Under the pieces are notes generated by a model. That model was not told the DNA's origin. It saw nothing but the letters and a program-made list of their open reading frames with translations, and did not search any database. A stretch of DNA of 64,000 bases. It comes from Zygaena filipendulae (Eukaryota > Arthropoda > Insecta > Lepidoptera > Zygaenidae). The position numbers were made by a program, and so were the translations under genes. Below, piece by piece: positions 42,056-54,257 of this stretch (position 1 is the stretch's first letter; the number at the start of each line of letters is the position of its first letter). The stretch spans positions 2,435,501 through 2,499,500 of the forward strand of contig OU015675.1 of assembly GCA_907165275.2 (NCBI GenBank). Reading direction: 5' to 3'.

Positions 42056-43494
42056 AATTTATTTTAACGTCACTCACATTATACAATATTAGGTGCTGCG
42101 TTACAATGTTTTTAGCATTTTCTTGATTTTAATAGGATTCCTTTAAATTAAATATCTATATTTATAACATTTTAGTTATGAAGTTGGAGTCAAAAGTGAC
42201 CTTATTTACTTAAATTATTATATTATATAAACTCGAAGTTTATGATTGCTGAGAACCGAATCATTTGTGAGTCTGTCAGTTAGTGGCTTGATTGGTATCC
42301 GGCTTTGTATAATTATTAGCTGTCACTTACTTAGACTAATTTTAGAGATAAGGTTTATTTGTTTGTCAATTGGTTTTTTCGATAGGCGCGTTGACGCGAT
42401 TGCAGTAGGTAGGTAATAGGTAGGTATATTATTTTTGGTAAATTTAAAAAAAAATTAGTCCTGATAAATTATGGTGTGCTTCTATGACGCATAAAGCTTT
42501 TGTCGGTGGCAATGAAATGTTTTATGTCGAAAAAAAAAATAATAATAAAAATAAATAAATGGTAAAACGACAGTGATAACGTATTATTGGCATGCGACAG
42601 ACAGTGATGGCTGGTTGGCTGCTTGCGCAAGCGAGAAATACAACCAAACACAACAAAGTGATAATCTAGCTCATCAATTACACTTTTTACTTAATTTAAT
42701 TTTGAATTTCTCTAATATCACTATCATACTGAGATGAAAATGGAAACGAATTGAGTCATTTTTTTCTAATAATATAATCGTAATTTTTTGTTGCTTTAAT
42801 CAGTGTTCTAATTATACGTTTAATTAAATAATATACTTATCAAAAAATGAACTTTCCTAATCCAATAGGTACCTACTTAGTTTATTAGGCTTTTAAGGAT
42901 ATACTTTTTATAAAGTAGGTAGTGCCTTTTTATTTTTAGGAAAACTCGAATGGAATTTTGCACGTAGATAGATACCTATGCAGGTTTTTGAATAATAAAT
43001 AAATATTATTGTATAGCATGCACAATGCACATTGCACAGGTGTCTGTATTCATAATATTTTTTTAAATAAATAAAATAATAAATGGTATTTTAACAAGTC
43101 GAGCCTAATTTTATAAAGAATTGATAAGAAGCAAAAGGTAGAGTTCAATTTTTAAATAGGTGGTTGGTGGGTGTAAAATACAAATAACAATAAAAAGGAT
43201 CTCTAACGATCACGAATGCGACTGGAGATGAATTGTGTGAGAAAAAAGTTTACTATGTGAACAATTATTAAAATTATAAGGTGCTTTTACAATACACGAC
43301 TGTTTTATACCCCGATAAAATAATAAATAAGTAGGTAAAATAGTAACGATGATCGGACAGTACCTACTCGGCACCACCAGTCCTGGTCTCAAACTAACCA
43401 GACAACTATAATACTTTGAATACATAAAAATGAAAAAGTCGAAACTAAGGGCATATTCATCACAATGCCTACATTACACATTACACATATAATA

Positions 43495-43590
43495 GGTAGG
43501 TACTAATCAAACTCTGATTCGGGAATCAAACCCACGACACCTGACGTAGAAGTCTGAATGGCTATAACCTACTAAACCACAACTGTTTAT
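43495..43590 (-). mobile_element. tRNA-like SINE head
   Basis: The minus strand has an A-box-like TGGTTTAGTAGG (43579-43568) and a B-box-like GGTTTGATTCCC (43532-43521) at tRNA-like spacing. There is no intact cloverleaf, so this is a SINE fragment rather than a tRNA gene. Confidence 0.5.
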
Positions 43591-45728
43591 AGTCTAAGTA
43601 GTAAGATATACTTAGGCGACTACTCATCCTGACAAAGTTTTTGGAATTCCAAAATAATTGACGCACTACCTAATGACCGCGGCGAGAGTAAAGCTAGTAC
43701 ATTATTAAAATTGGTATGTTATAATAATAATACGGGTAGATTTATCAGTATGAACACGCGGAAGAACTGACAGTTATTAAAAAACAACAACAAATGTTTT
43801 TAGAAAAAAATGTAACTCGAACCGAAACCAAGTTGAAAGTTCATTTGTTCATCTCTCCTGATATCAAGGTCGTAGAGATGTCGTTAGTCGTTAGTCGTGT
43901 CGTGTGTTCTAAATGACTTCAGTTTCCGCTCGCATACCGAAATTAGTAACGCTTTTGACTCTTCTATTGTGTGCTCGAAATTATAATCATAAGGGGAGGC
44001 GCGCCGGGTGACTTTACAAGTCTTGTGGAATTAAATTCATTTCGATTTTATATGTAAATGCATAATATTTTTTTATTTATATTATATTTAGGTATTTCTG
44101 TAACAGAATCAAAAGTTTGTAAATTGTTACTAAAGCAATTTTATTAAATATACTTAATGTATTAAAATACACAAACTTCTTCAACTAAATATGTATTAAT
44201 TCTTCAACTATAAATGAAAACGAGAAAATATTTTATAGGTAGACTTTGGGTACCTAAGTCGGTATAAAAGTGGTATAATTTTGTTCTTGTTACTTTTGTG
44301 AAGTCGAAACTTGACCTTATTACCTACATTTATGCATTTTCTGGAATAACAACTTTTAATATTAGCCTTAGAACAATATGGATTTCTAATATGATGGTAG
44401 GCACTTCATTTACTGAGAGAGCAAGGAATAGGCTTTTAAGGAAAACTTTTATTGCCAATTAAGAACAAGACTTACACAAAGACTAACAACGATATTTTTA
44501 CTTTTGAAATTGTATCATTAAGTAAAAATGTAAGTCGTGTAGAAATAGTTGCTCTAGGTTTTGCATGTAAAATGAAGAAAGTTTAAAATCGAAGCAAGAA
44601 CCGGTCAATTTGAACAAAAATAAAAAATAATAACAATCCAACACAACAACATAACAAAACAAATATAGATAAAAAACTTTGCACACTTCACTTGACCAAC
44701 AAAATCACTTGTAACTTAAACATCATTCGGATCAAATTATTTACATTTACGTTCGATCATGTTTTTTTTATTAATGTACAAATTAATTTTATTAAGTCTT
44801 AGTAAAACTTCGACTAAGTTACGATTAAGTTAGGTTTTAGTAGACGCGTGTTACCTCCTCGATTATTTCAAGTAGACTGGCATTCCCGATTCCCGTGCTT
44901 AAGTTAAACTCCGGTAAAGTTACTAGCATAGATTTAAGTTGGATGTGCAATCGCTCTGCAATCGCGTTGGGCTGTAAATATTTGAGCTTTTTTTTGTGAA
45001 CCTACTCCATCCATTTTGTAATGCGGTCATATTGTATCCTATGAGCCTCAGATTTTATTTCATTCGCACGCTGGAAACGTCGCAGTATTTCAGACTTATA
45101 TATTTAATACCAAGAACTAAGTCAAGCTTATATATTTAAAACTAGCTAAGCTCTGGTATTATATTTATAAATCAAGAAGAAGAAATAGGTATATACCATA
45201 TCTCTTATTCCATGACCTAAATAACTCGTAACTGTACCCCAAGTAACTTCTCCTCCCGAAGTCTCACCCGCACGAATTTCGATATCTCTGCAGGAACTCT
45301 TTTTTTTGAGATAAATGTATCCTATTTCATTCAGTAGTGTGACTTACTTCAGTGAAACAATTATTAATATCAGTTCAGTATTTCCAGATATTACTCCCTA
45401 CATCCAAACTTATTCATACAACTTTGCCTTTTCTTAATATTAGTAGAGTGGAGACTATACATATAGCTGCTCCCCTTTGGTTATACATTTACCTACTGCT
45501 TTACTATTTGTAAAACCCCTTTCTTGTCGCGAATAGAGCTTGTCGAAATTACGAAACGAAACTTCGTAAAAGTTTTGAAGTTTGTAAACCTACCGGATTG
45601 AAGAACTTTGATTGATTGGAACTACATAGGTAGGTACATCATATCACAGAAAAAACCATATTAACAATTTTTATTTGTCGGCGCGTTAGCAGTAATACGA
45701 TAAGCAGAGTGGTGGTGAACAGAACAGA

Positions 45729-45790
45729 AAAAAAAAACATACTACAATCGAATGCATAACCTCCTCCTTTTTGGAAGTCGGTTAAAAATA
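45729..45790 (-). repeat. GTCGGTTAAAAATA dispersed repeat, copy 2
   Basis: CTCCTCCTTTTTGGAAGTCG then GTTAAAAATA, preceded by ACATACTACAATCGAATGCA, as in copy 1. Confidence 0.5.
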
Positions 45791-46734
45791 ACAGATAGAA
45801 GGGACATCAACTTAGTTTATTAAGAAAACAGATGAAAACCAGTGTCATCGGGTGGTTTTCGCACACAAAACTATTCATAACGCATGCACTAAAACATTCA
45901 TTAACGTAAAGAACTGTATTAAACGCTTTACGGTTATGTTTTTACTTATAGTTTCAAAATTTACATTTTTGGAAATATTGTGGTAAATATACTTGGGATG
46001 GTAGCAAAATAAGTTTTGGGCAAGTTAGAGGATTTGCTCTAACTTCCTTTGGCACGGTAGCGCCCTTGCCCCGGCCCCCGCCTACATCTTCTCTCTAGTA
46101 AATTTATTTGCTCTGTGGTACGATCCGACAGTACAGCTACAACCCTTTTATTTTTAATTTTTGTTATGGATAATTAGGTCCAAACTTAATGTTATGTTTT
46201 TTTAATATATTTGAAACTTGAATCGAATACTAAATACGTCTCTCGTTGAACCTTTACAGCCAGGTTTATATTATGAGTCACACACCTCACAAACTTTCCC
46301 ATTAGTAAGTAACATTGACATCTCATTTAATTAATATTTAACTCGTTAACGAGTTTTGTAATCTCTAACGGCGCGTTGATACTGCAGCGACGAGTGCGAC
46401 AGTAACTCATGGTGTGACAGACAGACGGACAAGCGCATTTGCATATAGTATAGGTACCTACGGACGTCGCGTGTTAAATCAACGTTAGGATGTACGTATA
46501 ATAAGACGATTTGATTTTTTTCAATTGAAGAACTTGATTATGTCTTGCATATACACTACCTTAATAATTATTTTCTTATTAATATAGGCTAGGCTTGTTT
46601 TAATATACTATTTTTCTGTGATGAAAAGTCTAATTTAAAAAAACTGTAAGTCGCATTTTTGACTGTCCCGAAAGTAGGTAACTAATTCTAAGAATAAGAA
46701 TGCCCGTGAAAAATTTCTTTAATTTTATTAATAA

Positions 46735-47082
46735 CTAGCTTTTACCCGCGACTTCGTCCGCGTGGTAGTCAAAATCAGACATCGAATAGGTTAAAACCAT
46801 CACTTTCCATATAAACTTTGTAACCCTTTTTCATCCCCTTAGGGGTTGAATTTCCAAAAATGCTTTCTCGGTGCACACCTACGTCATTTAAGGAATATTT
46901 GTGCGAAATTTCATGGTTCTAAACACAGCGGTTTCAGTTGTTCCATACAAACTTTGCAACTCACACCCTTACCTCCCCAATTGCTATTTTACCCCGCTTT
47001 TCTCACAATTTTACTTCAAATCCAGTCCATTCGGCTATGGATTGGTTATATACTAGCTGTGTCCCGCGGTTTCAATCGCATT
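46735..47082 (-). mobile_element. Helitron-like copies, GACTTCGTCC subfamily and a truncated neighbour
   Basis: CTAGCTTTTACCCGCGACTT at 46735 marks a distinct subfamily common in Lepidoptera. A second end, CTAGCTGTGTCCCGCGG, at 47053 is cut off by the LINE tail that follows. Confidence 0.5.
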
Positions 47083-47930
47083 ATTTATTTTATTTATTTA
47101 TTTATTTATTACAGTCAACAGCATTTTACAAAATCATTTCTTAAGACTTAGAAGCGATACAATAGTGAAGCCATTAATTGACTGCTATGTAATTTATAAC
47201 AATGAATAGTTATACCAAATTGTACAATAAAAGGTCAGGCATGTACTTCATGCAAAAATACATAAATATATACTTTAGCAAAGTGACATAAACGCATTTA
47301 AATAAATATAAATATCTGCTATATACCAACATATACATACACAACACGTAATTACACATACACACACACTCAATACATGCGATACACACGGATACACACT
47401 CATACTATAATATATGCGATACAAACACATAAATACCCACATATATATTAATACATATACACATACGTGACACATACCTAAACCTAATACATGGATACAT
47501 ACTCATACTATAGTAGGTAAATGTGATGAAAGTACATAAATATCCAGTTATTGCCTTGTTATCGGCATAGTTTGTGCGGTGCGCAGGAACATAGAAGAGC
47601 CGAGTGTGACGAGTACGCCGTGAAGGCGCTCACAGCCCAACAGATCCCACTAGCTGTGGGCAGTCAATTTGGGAGTTGATTATGTTATGAAGAAACATCA
47701 TATCCAGTGCATAGCCTTCTGTGTTCCAATGTGAGAAGTTTATGTCCAATGCAACTGGCCTCGTATGATGGAAAGAAGGAACGAGTGTTTTATAAATTTA
47801 GACTGAATCGTTTCCACACTTTGTTTGTATCTAAGTTAAGTATTGTGGCGACCAGATGCATGAGTCATACTCCAATGTGCTTCTCACGTAAGCACAAAAC
47901 AAACTCTTGATGCAGACTGGGTCTCTGAAG
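47083..47930 (-). pseudogene. Decayed Jockey-type LINE, 3' end of ORF2 and tail
   Basis: On the minus strand, 47930-47600 still reads as the end of a LINE reverse transcriptase (YEASCIGHKLLTLEHRRL, then after one frameshift MMFLHNIINSQIDCPQL). A CA-rich, low-complexity 3' region (47320-47480) and a tail of AAAT repeats (47083-47112) follow. It has stops and frameshifts and is a dead 5'-truncated copy. Confidence 0.6.
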
Positions 47931-48950
47931 ACGGAACACTTTTAATAATTTGAGGAAAAGTCCTACTATTGCAAATTTTGTGATTTTTGCGTAACTTTTA
48001 ACCGTTTACGCAGCGTATCCAACGAAAGCTTTCAAAGGGAATACTTTCCCCGATTTTTGCAACATTTTTCATGGCTGCGCCGCTCCTGTTGGACGTAGTG
48101 TGATGTTATGTAGCTTATAGCCTTCCTCGATAAATAGACTATCCAACACAAAATAATTTTTCAATTCGAACCAGTAGTTCCGGATATCAGCGCGTTCCAC
48201 CAAACAAACAAACAAACTCTACAGCTTTATAATATTTTGTATCTATAGATTAGTGGCCAGTATCTCTATGTGGCCAGTAATAGAATGTTTATGTCAGATA
48301 GACAACCTAGATACAGGGCATAGCGATGTCTAAGCGCCTAGGCCCTAGAGTTTTAGACAGAAGAGCTTTTCTACTCCGAGCGCCGCAACGTGTCTGTGCA
48401 GTGTAGGTACTTCAACGGGAGCTTTTGTCGTGTTTGCAGCTCGTGGTACTAGCCGGTACAGTCAGCAAAACTATCTACGTTTATTACTGTAAAAAATAAA
48501 TACAAATACTCATAGGTTGTGTAACGAAAGAGCAAATGTTAAGACTACAATAGAGAGAGAAATGCAAGACAGTTCGTTTGTTTGAAGAAAATGAATAAAA
48601 GTAAAAATTCACAAACGGTCACGTAGACGGTTTTCAATATGTAATTTAAGCTTTTATTTTAAGTTATTGAAAGCCTTCGTTTGATGCAATATAAAAAAAT
48701 GGTGCCTATCTTTCACCTACCCATATTTTACATAATATTCTTCAATAACGAATTCTTTTTAAATAAAATATCTAACAGTAGGTAGGTATAATTATCAAAT
48801 TTAAGGTTCGCACCTCAGAAGGAAAAAAAGAACCCTTATAACGCTTTTCTATAGAGGGTGACCTCACCATTGGAAGGGTTTTGAATGCTTAATATTTTTT
48901 CTAAGTGGAGATGTTAATCAATGCATGATTTCGTTGAAGTTTATTATGAA

Positions 48951-49558
48951 CTAGCTGACCCGTTTCACCCGCGGCAATTTCGGAGTACCCACGGGAATTT
49001 CGGGATAAAGTACTCTATGTCACTCAGGATCACTTCAGCTTCCTATAAGTGAAAGAATTTTCAAAATTGGTTCAGCAGATCCAGAGATTACAACTTCACA
49101 AACTCCGGAGTTTCCGTAGGAATTCCGGGATGAAAAGTACCCTATGTCCCTCAGGATCACTGTAGCTTCCTATAAGTGAAATAATTTTCAAAATCGGTTC
49201 AGTAGATTCAGCGATCACCCCCTAAAACCTCACAAACTCACAATCTCCGGAGTTTCCACGGGGGAATTCCAGGATAAAAAGTACCCTACGTCACTCAGGA
49301 TCGCGGTAGCTTCCTATAAGTGAAAGAATTTTTAAAATCGGTTCAGCAGATCCAGAGATAGCTGTTCCCCCGTGGTTGCACCCGCGGGAAATTCGGAGTT
49401 CCCGCGGAAATTACGGAATAAAAAGTATCCTATGTTCAGGATAACTGTAGCTTCCTATAAGTGAAAGAATTTTCAAAATCAATTCAGTAAATCGAGAGAT
49501 TACCCCTTACAACGTCACAAACTCACAAACTTTTGCTCTTTATAATATTAGTATAGAT
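48951..49558 (-). mobile_element. Helitron-like composite with four internal units
   Basis: It starts at CTAGCTGACCCG and ends TTTATAATATTAGTATAG. The word GTAGCTTCCTATAAGTGAAA or a close variant recurs near 49035, 49160, 49306 and 49450, giving units of about 125-146 bp. Confidence 0.6.
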
Positions 49559-51249
49559 ATAGATTGATTGGAAAGACAATCAAATAATACACTGCTTGTT
49601 TCCGTAGCTTCCGGGTAAAAGCGGGAGCTGAGCAAAATACTACATTTCCTGTTATTGCCGACATTAGACGGAACTCATCGCAATTACCTACAGATTTCTT
49701 GCATTAAAGCACCTACTACTTTTGCTATCGGTACTTACACTCAGCACGTAAGTACGTAAGTATGTACCTACTTCATCAATAATAACAGTCACACGTTTGC
49801 TCAATAATATTCAACTCGAGCTCCAGTGTTTGACATCAACTCTAATCGTTTTGTTTATTAAACTTAATAATGAAAACAAAGGATGCTTCGCAAAGAAATT
49901 CTATTGAATGAGGATGCTTTTTAATTTGTATACCTACCTAAATTATAGGTGGGCGTTAATTACGGAGATCCCGCTGGAATTCTGGGATAGATGGTAGGTA
50001 AGCACCTACCCTATTTCCTTTCGTGTACCCTTGCGGACAATGCATAACTAATATGCAAAATTTAATGATAAATGATGAACCTGCCGAGTACCGACGATTA
50101 TAAGTGATTGTAACAACCATCCAAAGTAATAAAGAATAAAGAACTTTTTATTTGATTAGATTTGTATGATGATCGATCAAACAAACTCACTTTCGCATTT
50201 ATAATACTTTTGTGCCTAACTCCAAAAGGATCGGGCTACGATACCTACTAATCACCGAGGAATTGAGTTTTGCAAATCGAAAATAGAGTGAGGACAATGT
50301 GATTGATCGTAGTAAGTGACATCTATTAAGTGAAAGTAAAAACTAGCTTGGACGTACTCACGGCGCGTATTAAGCTTTTGCTACTCACTAGTAGATGGCG
50401 TAAATTTGAATTTTGTAGTTTCTACTTTACATCACTAGATGGCAAAAGAGCCACTGTTCTCTTGACAATTTTTTTTGTCATATTCTACGAGAAGACCAAC
50501 TTTACTGGAATTTGAAAAATAAAATAGTAAAAATCTTTATCATTATTTATACATACCTACTACGTATCTTTTTAGCCAACTTCAAAAGGAGGTTCTCAAT
50601 TTCACCTGTAAGTATGTTTGTATGTTTGTGCACGATTATCTTGCGTTTGGCCGAAGCGATTTTGATGCGGTTTTCAGGTATATATTTGTTAACTACTCAA
50701 TGACCCATTTAATACATAGTTATAATAATATCTTTATGCTGGGGCCGAAGATAAAGAATAATTATTTAGTTACAAATATTGTAACATAGCTGACTAGGTA
50801 CTTGTGTGCAAACGTTGTTTGCGTTTTACTTTGAAACAGGTTATTACCTTCGTACCTACTTATATCATGAGCAAACATGTCATTTGTACCATATGGGAAC
50901 ACCGACCGGTATTCAGGTAGAAAAAAAAAGACGGACAAACAAAAAACCACGCATACAGCCCAAAGCGGCGGGTTCTCAAAAACGTCTCGTTTAAAAAAAA
51001 AAAGGTATTCGGTAGGGTGAATGAAAAATAAAAGCAATGCCTCCAGCTATTGGGTCTGCAAGCAAGCATCGGAATGAAACACAATATTTTAGATTTATTA
51101 TCATTATTTGTACCTACTTGTGTAAAGTGGATACAATATTTTACAAAGATTTCGTTGAGTAGGTACTTTAACTAGTTTACATAGAAATGCGTGAGTTTGA
51201 AATTCCTTTAGGAAATATTTGTTTAGTGATAAAAATCTAATATATGTAT

Positions 51250-51530
51250 ATATAAATCACGTATCACGTTGTTTGTCCGCGATGGACTCCGAAACTACTG
51301 AATCGATCGTGATGAAATTTCGTCACTATGTTGTATTTGGCCCAACTTAAAAGATAGGATAGTTTTTATCCCGGAATTCCAGCGGGAACTCCGGAATTAA
51401 TGCCGGGAATAGCTAATCACCGTAAACTACTGTCAGTGCAGGGGTACAAAGAATGCCGTAGAGTACTTTTTCCCGGAATTCCCGCGGGAACTCCGAAATT
51501 ATCGCGGATGAAATCGCGGGGGACAGCTAG
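51250..51530 (+). mobile_element. Helitron-like copies, ending GACAGCTAG
   Basis: A copy with CACGTTGTTTGTCCGCGATG at the start (to about 51412) is followed by a partial copy ending GCGGATGAAATCGCGGGGGA then CAGCTAG at 51530. Confidence 0.55.
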
Positions 51531-52432
51531 TATCTTATAAGTATAATTTAGTGTCATTCAAAGAGTCAGGAATACTGTAACTTCTGTCAGTGAAGGATTT
51601 TTTTTAAATTTTAAGGTGGTAGCTGATTTCAGAGTAGGTATTTAGGCAAATTAAGTACCCTTAAAAACAAATTCTGGCAAATTCTCCTTTTGTATTAAAA
51701 GTGTAGATAACTTATACGTATAGTACCTAATGTTTTTGTCTTGTTTTTGTAGGTAGGTATATTGTGTGACGCGATTCAACCGACGATAGATCTTCAGACG
51801 TAGGTAGGTTATATATTATGTATTTTTCACCTCGCAATTTAAACACTTAAATCTTTTAGTTTCTTTGTGCGTGTTAAAGAGATAAGGGTATTTAGCAGTC
51901 ACGGAAGTTGCTTATCTTCGTATCAGACTCTACATTTATGAATTCAACTAAAAATAAACGCAATTCGCGTAGATTACTTCTATTTATTTATTTAGTTTAG
52001 GTATATTAAAGACTAAAGGAGGCACTTATCTTAATAGTTGAGCGGATCATAATTATAACTATGTAGGTATATTTAAATAAGCGATATTAAAACTATAGTA
52101 TGGGTACTTTACTGGACTCTACCATGAATCAATTTATTACAATATATAGGGACATAGATAAGCAATAGTGTGTTAACCCACATTGAATAAATTTTGAGTA
52201 AATCGTGTTTTATAATTACAGCGCCATTTTGTTTCAACCTTTTTTTATGTTCAACATGTTTTTACATATTTAAATGATGTAATAAGGTAAATACATAATC
52301 AAAAAACGTTCTCTAACTCACAATAAATCGTTCTGTATCAATAACTTAATTTTGTGGGTTAACATGTTATTGCTTATCTGCGTCCATAGGTACAATGTTA
52401 ATTTTTCATATATTATTTTCAATATTAACTAG

Positions 52433-52725
52433 CTGTTCCCTGTGGTTTCGTTCTAATTGATTTCGAGATACCTTCGGAATTTCCTAATTAATTTTATGAT
52501 TCATGCGAATGTGAGTTTGTCTGTTACTATACTTAACTATTAAATAGATCATTACGAATAGTTACAGGAAAGGACTTTGGTATATCGCGAAATGTCCTTT
52601 TCTGTACCCCTGACAACGTGCATGTCAAATTTCATCCAAATCCGTTCAACCGTTTTTGCGTGATTCAGTAACAAACATCCAAACATCCACACTTTCACAT
52701 TTACCTATAATATAAGTAGGATTAT
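52433..52725 (-). mobile_element. Decayed Helitron-like element
   Basis: CTAGCTGTTCCCTGTGG end, and CACTTTCACATTTACCTATAA at the other. The middle contains a further partial copy in the plus direction (ATGCGAATGTGAGTTTGTC). Confidence 0.45.
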
Positions 52726-53929
52726 GACATGGTGAAAACCGTACCTATCAAAATATTCTGTAGAGATAAAGAACTAAGCGGACTTACAGACTCTGATAGT
52801 AACTATAACAACTATAACTTTAAAATGATGTAATCATGTTGATTATAGATGTAATGTAATAAAAACACATTCTCGATTTAAATTGAGAGGCTAAAGAAAC
52901 CTATTCTTTACAAATAAAAACAATATTCACAAAAGTATCTCGTTAATAACCAGTCGATTTAAAAAAAGAAAATGCAAATTTTAATTTCATAAATGGCCAG
53001 TCATCTAAACCCGTGGTTGCGTTCCGTTTCAACTTTGGACCGTTCGCAACCGGTCGCCCTTGTAATAGTTGGATGGTGTTATCAATCGACCGAATCAAGA
53101 AGGTCTCCACGAAAACTCGTACGTTACTAAAATTTAGTACACAAAGCCCATGGTGTGAGGTGGCGGGTGTCTTCTTTAAATGGTCAGAAACAGTCGGCAA
53201 GTGCAGCGCGAACGAAAATACGACGCGACGAGTTGTTTTGCCGCCTTATCACTTGGGTTCAAAGATTCAAAAAATGGAATAGTTCTGTTCAAAATACCTA
53301 AATATTTCAGTCTCAGAAATGCTACATGAGTTGAAACTTGGGAATACAACGCTTATCCCTGTAATATAACCATCATAACTGAATAACCTAGTTCTTTAGT
53401 ACTGTTTTTTAAACCTTACGTCGAAATTACTTCCAGTATTTCAACCTTGCGCACTGTGCGCGAGTGTAAGTCGAAGTTAGAATGGATAAAAATTCAATGT
53501 TGAATGTAAAGTTACAATAAGACTGTTGAAGAGATGGCGATGGTGGTGGTGGGTGGTGCTCCAGAAAGATTTTATTGACATAAATGATTCAATTGTTATC
53601 ACCGTGACGTATCATGGATATAAGCGTTTGTTATTTAGCTATATGTACGCAATTACTCAGAAATCAGGACACATAGTACGTAATAGCATATTGAAATTGA
53701 AATATAATGAATAACGCAACGTACTGACTTACTGAGTACAGACAGTTTATTATACAACAAAACGAAATAGGCTATGCGAAACTAAGTTGTGAGGAGTTGA
53801 GACTCTACATTAAATAAATACAATTTGAGTGGTAAATAATTGAATTGTAGTCAATAGTGAGGACTGCAATTGGCAATTGACAAGTGCACATAAACAAGTG
53901 CTAGTCTGCAGGATGTGCGATCTTTGTCG

Positions 53930-54257
53930 CGAGCGTCAGGGGCCGTGTGGGACGGAGGCGGGCTCTCGGCGCGCCAACTTAAAAATGCCGCCGCAGAACC
54001 TCCGAATCGATACGACGCGCGTCACGTGCTGCCGACCGCGACCAATAGCCGCGAGCGGGCGCCCGCGGGGTGAGGTGGGGCGGCCGGGGGCACCGAGCGG
54101 AGCGGGGCGGGAGGAGCGCCGCGCTCCACCAGCCGACAGTACACGAGACACCGCCACGGGAGACGGTCGCTATCCGCGCTCATCGCACGACCGCCACAAG
54201 TTTCACTCGAAAACCGGTCCAATGCCCCGTGACAAGTTATAGTGCAGTGTCGTCACA
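53930..54257 (+). promoter_or_regulatory. GC-rich promoter/5' leader of ppa
   Basis: About 330 bp that is strikingly GC- and CpG-rich (GCGCGCC, GGGGCGGCCGGGGG, GCCCGCGGGG) in otherwise AT-rich DNA, ending at the ppa ATG. An open frame containing ATG at about 53913 runs to a stop at 54242, 16 bases before the ppa start, so a long upstream ORF would exist if transcription begins before 53913. Confidence 0.45.

Larger units (their letters stand above)
42000..53929. other. Wnt5-ppa intergenic region
   Basis: 12 kb between two divergent genes. It contains the SINE head, Helitron-like copies, a dead LINE and the retroposon pieces listed separately. Decayed Helitron-like pieces also lie at about 45236-45460, 47960-48240 and 49960-50215. 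A slightly GC-richer patch at 52943-53282 is open on both strands, but neither reading resembles a known protein. 42060-43490 and 43600-45230 show nothing I can name; this is where Wnt5 enhancers might lie. Confidence 0.55.

Noticed and set aside
43521..43579. tRNA gene
   Set aside because: A- and B-box words are present but the arms do not pair into a full cloverleaf; a SINE is the better reading.
47275..47475. Cys/Val/Tyr-rich 66-residue frame
   Set aside because: Translation of CA/TA-rich low-complexity DNA in a LINE 3' region.
53877..54242. 121-residue protein gene before ppa
   Set aside because: The frame opens without an ATG, is Arg/Pro-rich from GC bias, and ends just before the ppa start; best seen as leader sequence.
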